Shown: in pieces, positions 58,169-64,000 of the stretch
How the letters are laid out: every line of letters starts with the position of its first letter
How positions within the stretch are numbered: the stretch's first letter is position 1
Assembly (NCBI GenBank): GCA_009391535.1
Contig: VFHP01000012.1
Span: forward strand, 1-64,000
Direction: 5' to 3'
Source: SAR202 cluster bacterium
GTDB taxonomy: Bacteria > Chloroflexota > Dehalococcoidia > Lucifugimonadales > UBA2985
DNA length: 64,000 nucleotides
Notes under the pieces: model-generated
Seen by the model: the letters and a program-made list of their open reading frames with translations, nothing else
Told to the model about the DNA's origin: nothing
The model's database searches: none
Translations under genes and position numbers: made by a program

Positions 58169-58238
58169 CAGATCAAATGACCTTGAAAAATATCTGCCCA
58201 GAGAACTGGGTACTAAAATACCAATTGGAGTCTATTTA

Positions 58239-58703
58239 ATGGCTAGAGGAAAAACCTACTGGATGGTTGCTAGTTCCTTGAAAAATTTCAATATCACTAA
58301 AGATATGGGGTTTAGATCTCAAGGTTTGATGTCAAGGCAACGAAGAAAAGCTCAAAGAATGGAACCGGGTGACAGATTAGTGTTCTATATAACCGGTATA
58401 AGAAAATTTGGCGCAACTGCCACTGTAATATCCAAGTGTATTGAGGATCACTCCCAAGTCTGGGAAAGTGAGGGAAAACCTGAAGATTTCCCATGGAGAG
58501 TTGCAATCAAACCGGAAGCGGTGTTGAATGAGGAAGATTTCTTAGATGCCAATCAAATAGGCCCTAGAATGGAGCATGTTAAAAAATGGCCGCCGGAATA
58601 TTGGCCCTTAGCTTTCCAAGGCAATTTACATATACTTCCTAAAGCAGACCTTGAGTTCTTGGAACAAGAAATGGTCAAAATATTGTCTAAAAGACCCGTT
58701 TAA
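58239..58703 (+). CDS. EVE domain protein
   Basis: This 154-residue single-domain protein matches the EVE fold (PUA/YTH superfamily): YWMVASSLKNF at the N-terminus, RMEPGDRLVFYITGIRKFGATATV and a later WPLAFQGNLHILPKAD. EVE/YTH-like domains bind modified bases in DNA or RNA. No fused nuclease or partner gene is adjacent, so it may work alone in tRNA or modified-DNA recognition. The ATG has GGAG about nine bases upstream. It sits between lexA and proS on the same strand. Confidence 0.85.
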   Translation: MARGKTYWMVASSLKNFNITKDMGFRSQGLMSRQRRKAQRMEPGDRLVFYITGIRKFGATATVISKCIEDHSQVWESEGKPEDFPWRVAIKPEAVLNEEDFLDANQIGPRMEHVKKWPPEYWPLAFQGNLHILPKADLEFLEQEMVKILSKRPV

Positions 58704-58755
58704 TGAATACATCCATTAAGCAAAACACAAAATTCATTGTGGGATAAACCTATAT

Positions 58756-60453
58756 ATGAGAATGACAAAATCATTTATAAGAACCCTGCGCGAAGATCCA
58801 ACAGAGGCAGAAAGCAACAGTCATAAACTGATGTTGCGTGCCGGTATGATCAAGCAAATTGCCTCCGGCATATATAGCTATATGCCGATTTGCTGGAAAT
58901 CTATTCGAAAAATTGAATCCATTATCAGGGAAGAGATGGATCTTGTTGGAGCACAAGAATTAAGAATGCCCACCTTGCATCCAATGGATATATGGGAAAA
59001 GTCGGGAAGAGTAGAAGCAATGGGGGAAACCTTGTTTAGATTGTCAGACAGGAGAGAAAGAGATCTAGTAATTGCTCCCACACATGAAGAAGTAATAACT
59101 ATGATGGTTAAAGAATACTCTCAAAGTTATAGAGATTTACCACTTATCTTGTATCAAATTCAAACCAAATTTCGAGATGAGGCTAGACCTCGTGCAGGAC
59201 TCCTGAGAGTAAGGGAATTTGACATGAAAGACGCCTACAGTTTTCATGTCGACGAAGACAGTCTAGACGAAGATTATCAAAAAATCGCAAAAGCATATTC
59301 GAATATATACTCCCGTTGTGGAGTCCCTGCAATACAAGCGGAAGCCGATAGCGGAGCAATAGGTGGCAAGGATTCACATGAATTTATACTACCCGCCGAA
59401 ACTGGAGAAGATACCGTTTTCATATGCGATCATTGTGGTTATGCAGCAAATATTGAAAAAGCCCAAAGCGTAAAACCCAAGCCCACGATAGATGTTGAGG
59501 CAAACATTGAAGAAATATATACACCTAGCATAAAAACAATAGACCAATTAACTTCACACTTGGCAATAGCCGACTATAACACACTGAAAACAGTCCTTTA
59601 CAATTCAGATGGAGAAATAGTACTAGTAACATTGAGAGGAGACCTAGAAGTAAATGAGGTCAAATTGAAGAATCTTTTGCATTCACATGTGTTGCAACTT
59701 GCAACTGAAGAAGAATCAATTAATGCTGGCCTGCACCCTGGTTACGTATCTATCTTAGGCATAAAAAACCTTACTACTGTGGCAGATAATTCAATAAGTT
59801 TGGGAGCAAATTTCGTGGTGGGAGCAAATAAACCAGATTATCACTTGACCAATGTGAACTACCCCAGAGATTTTACTCCTACGTTAATGGCAGACATTGC
59901 TACTGCTCAAGATAGTCACGCTTGTATACACTGTAACAACCAACTAAGAAGTTGTAAGGGGATAGAAATAGGACATATTTTTAAGCTCGGTACGTTCTAT
60001 GCCGACCAATTCGATGCATCATTCTTGGATCAACACGGCGCTCAGCGAGATATCATCATGGGATGCTACGGAATAGGAATAGGGCGGTTGTTGGCAGCTT
60101 CTATAGAATGTAACAATGACGAAGATGGCATAATATTCCCCAAATCAATAGCCCCCTACCAAGTACATTTGCTCGCGTTGAATACTCAAGATGAAGACGT
60201 TACAAAAGTCGCCACGTCGATATATAATGATATGCTCGCGAAAGGAATTGAAGTGCTCTATGACGACAGACCAGAAACAGCAGGTGTAAAGTTCAAAGAC
60301 GCAGACTTATTAGGATTCCCATTCAGAGTAGTAGTAAGTAATCGAAACCTCAAGGAAGGCGCCGTAGAACTCAAAAACCGAGCATCAAAATATACAAGCC
60401 TACAGACCATAGAATCTTTAGTTTCAGTTGTAGAACAATTAATAGCCAGCTGA
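58756..60453 (+). CDS. proS: Prolyl-tRNA synthetase, bacterial type
   Basis: This 565-residue class IIa synthetase charges tRNA-Pro. Class II motifs are RAGMIKQIASGIYSYMP, the motif 2 region QTKFRDEARPRAGLLRVREF and motif 3 GCYGIGIGRLLAASIE. The stretch of about 150 residues between motifs 2 and 3 is the INS/YbaK-like editing domain that removes alanine, marking the long bacterial type. A C-terminal anticodon domain has YDDRPETAGVKFKDADLLG. Length is normal. It converges with acpP. Confidence 0.96.
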   Translation: MRMTKSFIRTLREDPTEAESNSHKLMLRAGMIKQIASGIYSYMPICWKSIRKIESIIREEMDLVGAQELRMPTLHPMDIWEKSGRVEAMGETLFRLSDRRERDLVIAPTHEEVITMMVKEYSQSYRDLPLILYQIQTKFRDEARPRAGLLRVREFDMKDAYSFHVDEDSLDEDYQKIAKAYSNIYSRCGVPAIQAEADSGAIGGKDSHEFILPAETGEDTVFICDHCGYAANIEKAQSVKPKPTIDVEANIEEIYTPSIKTIDQLTSHLAIADYNTLKTVLYNSDGEIVLVTLRGDLEVNEVKLKNLLHSHVLQLATEEESINAGLHPGYVSILGIKNLTTVADNSISLGANFVVGANKPDYHLTNVNYPRDFTPTLMADIATAQDSHACIHCNNQLRSCKGIEIGHIFKLGTFYADQFDASFLDQHGAQRDIIMGCYGIGIGRLLAASIECNNDEDGIIFPKSIAPYQVHLLALNTQDEDVTKVATSIYNDMLAKGIEVLYDDRPETAGVKFKDADLLGFPFRVVVSNRNLKEGAVELKNRASKYTSLQTIESLVSVVEQLIAS

Positions 60454-60535
60454 AGCTACGTTAGCAATCGACACTGGTAGCTCCACAAGCCCATAGTTAT
60501 GATGCATTTATAGAACTAAAGGATCGTTTCAATTA

Positions 60536-60793
60536 TTAGTCTGAAACACCCTTTCCTTTAAGATAATCTATTGCGTCTTGAACCTTTAACAAGGTCTCAG
60601 CATCTTCATCAGATATTTCTACCGGATTCTCATCTGTACTGAATTCATCTTGAAAAGCTAGAATTAAATCCACCAGATCCAGAGAGTCCGCTTCTAAGTC
60701 TTCAGTAAAAGACTTCTCAGGGGTCACAGACGCCTCATCTACTCCTAATCTTTCCGCCACAATAGTTTGTACACGTTCTAAAACAGTAGCCAC
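60536..60793 (-). CDS. acpP: Acyl carrier protein
   Basis: This 85-residue acidic protein carries fatty-acid intermediates on phosphopantetheine. The attachment site is Ser37 in [11 protein letters not shown]. Helices and length are typical. GGAGG lies just before the ATG. It is the last gene of the minus-strand operon DUF177-rpmF-fabD-nusB-acpP, grouping fatty-acid synthesis with ribosomal and transcription factors. Confidence 0.96.
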   Translation of the reverse strand: MATVLERVQTIVAERLGVDEASVTPEKSFTEDLEADSLDLVDLILAFQDEFSTDENPVEISDEDAETLLKVQDAIDYLKGKGVSD

Positions 60794-60832
60794 CGGTTCC
60801 TCCTATAAAATAACTAAACTTAATTTACAATA

Positions 60833-61282
60833 CTAGGTATTAATTTTATCAGACTCAAACACAGAACCCAAAACACCATTTATGAATTTAAATGAACTTT
60901 CTCCTCCATACATTTTTGCAAGTTCAACCCATTCGTTTATAACCACTTTAGGTGGGGACAATTGCCAGAGCATTAATTCATATATTGCCATACGCAAAAC
61001 ATTTCGTTCAATTATCCCTAGTTGAGAAACGGGCCAAGCTGGAGCAAATTCAGATATAGTAGTGTCAATGATGATTTTGTTCTCCAAAACACCCTCTATT
61101 AGGCCAACCGTAATAAAGACAATTTCTTTAGACACGCCTTCGTCTTCAAAGTATCTATCTTTGATCTGGTCCAGTGGATGATCAACGCTATCCAATTCAT
61201 ATAAAACTTTCAGGGCCATAGTCCTAGCCTGCCGACTATCACTCGCTGAACCAAGTCTAGATGTTTCTATAGGTTTTGCCAA
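60833..61282 (-). CDS. nusB: Transcription antitermination protein NusB
   Basis: This 149-residue all-helical protein binds boxA with S10 in rRNA antitermination. Typical segments are [37 protein letters not shown], and [30 protein letters not shown]. The start is taken as TTG at 61282, because AGGGAG lies seven bases upstream; an in-frame TTG at 61312 would place that ribosome site inside the gene. It lies 39 bases before acpP. Confidence 0.9.
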   Translation of the reverse strand: MAKPIETSRLGSASDSRQARTMALKVLYELDSVDHPLDQIKDRYFEDEGVSKEIVFITVGLIEGVLENKIIIDTTISEFAPAWPVSQLGIIERNVLRMAIYELMLWQLSPPKVVINEWVELAKMYGGESSFKFINGVLGSVFESDKINT

Positions 61283-61358
61283 TAAAGTATCTCCCTTATG
61301 CAGTGATGGCAATTACGAATACAAATTAACATATAATAATTGCAGTGAGCATTACACT

Positions 61359-62306
61359 CTACTCTACCAACGAATTGATGTTCTCCAATTGTTCTATATT
61401 CGTTACGTCTGTATCTGGTGATATGCGAGTCACCATTCCAGATAAAGCCTTGCCTGGCCCAATTTCATAAATCGATTGGACTCCGCCTGTTGCCACCATA
61501 TACTTTACGGAGTCTCTCCACCTTACCGGCGAACACAAACTGTCGCTAAGTTCTGATTTTATTTCTTCGCTATTGGTCAATGGTAACCCAGTAGAATTAG
61601 CTACTATCGGTATTCGTGGATCACTTATAACTACATTGTTTATTGCCATATCCAATCCTTCTTGAGCCGGCTTCATAAGCCGAGAATGAAAAGCTCCTGC
61701 TACCGGCAGTGGAATAGCTCGCCTCGCACCTCTTTCTGTAGCCAAGGTAACAGCTTTATCAATGGCTTCAGACGTACCGCTTATAACAGTTTGACCTGGG
61801 GCATTTAGATTCGATATCTCTGTACCAGTCTCTGAACAAATATCTTCTATAACGGAATCTTCCATTCCTATCAACGCTGCCATTCCTCCACTATTCAACT
61901 CAGCCGCATATTGCATTAATCTGCCTCGTTCTCTAACCAATAATGCAGCGGCAGAAAGACTCATAGAATTACTAGCGATCAACGCCGTATACTGTCCTAA
62001 ACTATGCCCAGCTACAAAAGACGGAGAAGGCATGAGATCTCCTAATATTTCCTCCATTGCCCTTAAACAAGCTATGCTCATAGTTAATATGGCCGGTTGA
62101 GTGTTCATAGTGTTTTTCAAATCCTCTTCTGGTCCTTCGAACACTATTTTTGACAGATTTATGCCAAGAGCTTCGTCAACTTCATCAAATACCAACTTGG
62201 CTGCTTTAGATGAAGCCACCAAATCCAATCCCATACCTACTTGCTGAGCCCCTTGGCCAGGAAATACAAATGCACATCTTGCATCATTCACAGAATTGTT
62301 ACTCAA
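61359..62306 (-). CDS. fabD: Malonyl-CoA:ACP transacylase
   Basis: This 315-residue enzyme loads malonyl groups onto ACP. The motifs are FVFPGQGAQQVGMG, the nucleophile elbow FVAGHSLGQYTAL, and the catalytic histidine in PVAGAFHSRLM. The start is TTG with AGAGGTG upstream. It is followed by nusB and acpP, the latter being its substrate protein. Confidence 0.95.
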   Translation of the reverse strand: MSNNSVNDARCAFVFPGQGAQQVGMGLDLVASSKAAKLVFDEVDEALGINLSKIVFEGPEEDLKNTMNTQPAILTMSIACLRAMEEILGDLMPSPSFVAGHSLGQYTALIASNSMSLSAAALLVRERGRLMQYAAELNSGGMAALIGMEDSVIEDICSETGTEISNLNAPGQTVISGTSEAIDKAVTLATERGARRAIPLPVAGAFHSRLMKPAQEGLDMAINNVVISDPRIPIVANSTGLPLTNSEEIKSELSDSLCSPVRWRDSVKYMVATGGVQSIYEIGPGKALSGMVTRISPDTDVTNIEQLENINSLVE

Positions 62307-62337
62307 AGCGCACCTCTACTATAAAATCTGAAAACCT

Positions 62338-62544
62338 TTAATTGTTTTCCGAACCAGTTGGTGTCTCAGTCTTTGTTATTACTTCTCTGCCATTGTAATA
62401 CCCACAGGAGGAACACATATGATGCGGTCTTACGGGATTTTGGCATTGATGACACCTGCTGACGGAAGGTGTTTTCATAACATAAGAGGATTGTCGATTG
62501 CCTCTTCTAGCCCTAGTTCTCTTTTTCTTCGGTAAAGCTCCCAT
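62338..62544 (-). CDS. rpmF: 50S ribosomal protein L32
   Basis: This 68-residue protein begins with ALPKKKRTRARRGNRQSSY and has a four-cysteine zinc motif (CHQCQ...CSSCG), the C+ form of L32. The ATG at 62544 is chosen because it matches the family N-terminus and has GGAG about eight bases upstream; a longer in-frame ORF to 62604 overlaps the preceding DUF177 gene. The DUF177-rpmF pairing is widespread in bacteria. Confidence 0.95.
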   Translation of the reverse strand: MGALPKKKRTRARRGNRQSSYVMKTPSVSRCHQCQNPVRPHHMCSSCGYYNGREVITKTETPTGSENN

Positions 62545-62558
62545 ACTAATGACTCCAT

Positions 62559-63095
62559 TTAAATATCTTCTTTTACTCCGAGAAAATTCCTTAGTGGACT
62601 CCATCTAACATCACCTTTGTCCACACAGAAACATTTATTAATATTCAGATTAATACCACAAATACCACAAAGACCGGCACAGTTTTCTCGACAGAGTGGA
62701 TTAATAGGAATGTTTATAATAGCATATTGCCTTATAGTTTCGGTAAGATCAAGTGTATGATCCCCATCCAGTGTAAATTTACCCTCTTCAATATCCAATT
62801 TGTCTTGTTGATTTAGATCTAAATTGTTTCCCATATCTACAGTTTGGAGGTATTCTTCACTAAACTCGAAAGCTAACTGTCTGGCACAGAGCTCAACGCA
62901 TCTACCACATTCCAACGAAACGTTAGTTTCAATCTTTCCTGAAACCCAAACTCCCTTGTCCATTCTAGTAGCAATTATATCACCACTAACGATGTCAGCT
63001 CCGACTTCAGGTATTAGTTCAAACGTCTCTGAAAAAGAATAGACGCGTTTTACTCCAACATTTTCTTTTAATAATTGAGACAGGTTAAAACGCAT
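62559..63095 (-). CDS. DUF177 (YceD) family protein
   Basis: This 178-residue protein matches DUF177, usually encoded directly before rpmF. It starts MRFNLSQLLKENVG, has ETNVSLECGRCVELC, and a C-terminal cluster with PLCRENCAGLCGICGINL, so several cysteines may bind metal. YceD family members have been linked to ribosome or 23S rRNA maturation. The ATG at 63095 is preferred over TTG at 63110. It is the first gene of the operon behind an exact consensus promoter. Confidence 0.88.
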   Translation of the reverse strand: MRFNLSQLLKENVGVKRVYSFSETFELIPEVGADIVSGDIIATRMDKGVWVSGKIETNVSLECGRCVELCARQLAFEFSEEYLQTVDMGNNLDLNQQDKLDIEEGKFTLDGDHTLDLTETIRQYAIINIPINPLCRENCAGLCGICGINLNINKCFCVDKGDVRWSPLRNFLGVKEDI

Positions 63096-63136
63096 ATCAT
63101 ATAGCCGCAATCAGTCATATATTACAAGCGAAAGCG

Positions 63137-63165
63137 ATTATAAATGTCAGGAATCCTACTGTCAA
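63137..63165 (-). promoter_or_regulatory. Perfect sigma-70 consensus promoter for DUF177-rpmF-fabD-nusB-acpP
   Basis: On the minus strand TTGACA (63160-63165), exactly 17 bases, then TATAAT (63137-63142). The predicted leader is about 35 bases. This is the only exact match to both hexamers with optimal spacing noticed in the window. Confidence 0.8.
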
Positions 63166-63194
63166 GAATGATAAGAGAACTAGAGCGTACGACC

Positions 63195-63223
63195 TTTAAG
63201 CTCCACGGGGAAACCAGTATAAT
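63195..63223 (+). promoter_or_regulatory. Candidate promoter of the small membrane protein gene
   Basis: TATAAT (63218-63223) is preceded by TTTAAG (63195-63200) at 17 bases. The gene starts 27 bases downstream and has GAGG before its ATG. Confidence 0.5.
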
Positions 63224-63250
63224 GAATATGTACTAAGCTTGAGGATACCT

Positions 63251-63658
63251 ATGCCTAAGAAGTATGAACGTGAAATAGAAGAACTATTAACCAATAAATC
63301 AGATTCGAATACCGATAATAAACATTCAACTGTCATACAATTGGCAAAGTTAATTAACAATCGACTATCCCAAATCGGAAGTTTAACTGGTTCCTTACTA
63401 TCACATCCAAGAAACAGACTGTTGACAGTATTGTTGTCAACAGTATCATTGATAGTCCTCACCACGATGCTGTCAGGTATCTTTAGCTCAGTTTTATGGA
63501 TAGTGTTGATAATATTAATAATGAAATTCGGATTAAATTTACCCGACCGAACATCCCCTTACGAAAGAAGATGGCGGGGCAGGATCATTGAATCTGAACC
63601 AAAAGAGAATTTCATAAGCAAATTCACCAAAAAATTCAACACATGGAATAAGCCGTAA
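63251..63658 (+). CDS. Small membrane protein of unknown function
   Basis: This 135-residue protein starts MPKKYEREIEELLTN, followed by a polar region, two hydrophobic segments at about residues 58-98 (RLLTVLLSTVSLIVLTTML and VLWIVLIILIMKFGL), and a basic C-terminus with YERRWRGRIIE. Proteins with the same PKYEREIEE head and YERRWRGR box are, to my recollection, common in Chloroflexota, but no function is known. The ATG at 63251 has GAGG about seven bases upstream. It diverges from the DUF177 operon and converges with the reductase gene. Confidence 0.75.
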   Translation: MPKKYEREIEELLTNKSDSNTDNKHSTVIQLAKLINNRLSQIGSLTGSLLSHPRNRLLTVLLSTVSLIVLTTMLSGIFSSVLWIVLIILIMKFGLNLPDRTSPYERRWRGRIIESEPKENFISKFTKKFNTWNKP

Positions 63659-63710
63659 GAGTTGAGTTACGTTACCAACAAATCTGGATATACCAAGTCC
63701 ACATTGTCAG

Positions 63711-64000
63711 TTATATTGCGCACTCTCCCTCGCCTCTTTCGACCTTGTAAAGTACCGTTTTGTTCCAGTCCATATATGTATCTATATTATCTCTGTTGAG
63801 TGGACCGGTGTCCCTGAGGCTTGTCATTATCTCCTCAAACGGCTCTACTCCCACTCTATCAACAAAATTGTTGAATTCTTCGGACTCCACTCGATTAGCC
63901 TGATAATATTCCAGCACCTTTTTTATAACAACTGGTACTCTTTTCGCTGGAACCTTACCTTTAGGTCTCAGCCCAATACGTGCATCCGTCTGACTGCTCA
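63711..64000 (-). CDS. Nitrite/sulfite reductase, C-terminal end (5' beyond window)
   Basis: The frame is open from the window end down to the stop at 63711, about 96 residues. It reads ARIGLRPKGKVPAKRVP, then VLEYYQANRVESEEFNNFVDRVGVEPFEEIM, which matches the C-terminal tail of ferredoxin-type nitrite/sulfite reductases (typical x-E-x-F-x-x-F-x-x-R-x-G ending). The sirohaem and [4Fe-4S] cysteines lie outside the window. Which of sulfite or nitrite is used cannot be told. Confidence 0.75.
   Translation of the reverse strand, partial: SSQTDARIGLRPKGKVPAKRVPVVIKKVLEYYQANRVESEEFNNFVDRVGVEPFEEIMTSLRDTGPLNRDNIDTYMDWNKTVLYKVERGEGECAI

Noticed and set aside
60454-60482. Terminator between proS and acpP (AGCTAC / GTAGCT)
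   Set aside because: Six base pairs with a 17-base loop and no T-run; too weak to call.

Overview
The window is a gene-dense, AT-rich (roughly 40% G+C by eye) piece of a free-living bacterial chromosome. It holds core information-processing and biosynthetic genes, with no insertion sequence, prophage, integron or CRISPR array. Several features fit a Chloroflexota member, perhaps a marine SAR202 or Dehalococcoidia-like lineage: the inositol-phospholipid gene set, a DRTGG-domain protein, an FmdB zinc ribbon, a Gld-like ABC exporter, a Gram-positive-type LexA box and many TTG starts. This taxonomic placement is an inference from gene content, not a computed result.

Layout. 1-6.3 kb: the 3' part of rpoB and all of rpoC, then tRNA-Val(GAC). 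6.4-9.0 kb: a TatD-type hydrolase, the molybdopterin synthase pair moaD-moaE, and on the minus strand a BioD/DRTGG-type ATPase. 9.2-16.4 kb: leuS, then on the minus strand purF-purM-purH and a GT2 glycosyltransferase. 16.6-21.2 kb: an FmdB-like zinc ribbon, dtd with an odd GC-rich insertion, tRNA-Ser(GCT), miaB, nadA and nadC. 21.3-28.5 kb: rpsB-tsf-frr-uppS-cdsA-dxr-rseP-ispG, the usual translation / cell-envelope / MEP isoprenoid cluster, but with pyrH missing between tsf and frr. 28.6-36.3 kb: a YyaL-type thioredoxin-domain protein on the minus strand, then a tight operon of coaE, a CbbQ/MoxR AAA+ ATPase, a CoA-diphosphatase-like Nudix hydrolase and a 1090-residue VWA protein. 36.3-41.9 kb (minus): a Gld-like ABC ATPase, permease and auxiliary protein, a DUF4340 protein, then cinA, which appears to start at ATT. 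42-48 kb: the (p)ppGpp enzyme, rpsT, a small duplicated membrane protein, then ino1, a PimA-like mannosyltransferase and a phosphatidylinositol-phosphate synthase. 48-58 kb: prfB with its programmed +1 frameshift, thrS with a short leader ORF, pcrA/uvrD, a DUF1015 protein, ligA, pth and lexA with an SOS box. 58-64 kb: an EVE-domain protein, proS, the minus-strand operon DUF177-rpmF-fabD-nusB-acpP behind an exact consensus promoter, a small membrane protein, and the C-terminal end of a nitrite/sulfite reductase.

The genes group into recognisable work: transcription (rpoBC, nusB), translation (three aminoacyl-tRNA synthetases, prfB, frr, tsf, rpsB, rpsT, rpmF, pth, dtd, miaB), purine and NAD synthesis, isoprenoid and phospholipid synthesis, and DNA repair (lexA, pcrA, ligA). 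The best candidates for new biology are the coaE-AAA+-Nudix-VWA operon, the inositol-lipid cluster, the GC-rich SRP-like insertion in dtd, and several unusual initiation arrangements (ATT start of cinA, leader ORF before thrS, apparently leaderless genes). No stretch over 300 bases lacks a gene. Few convincing Rho-independent terminators were seen.
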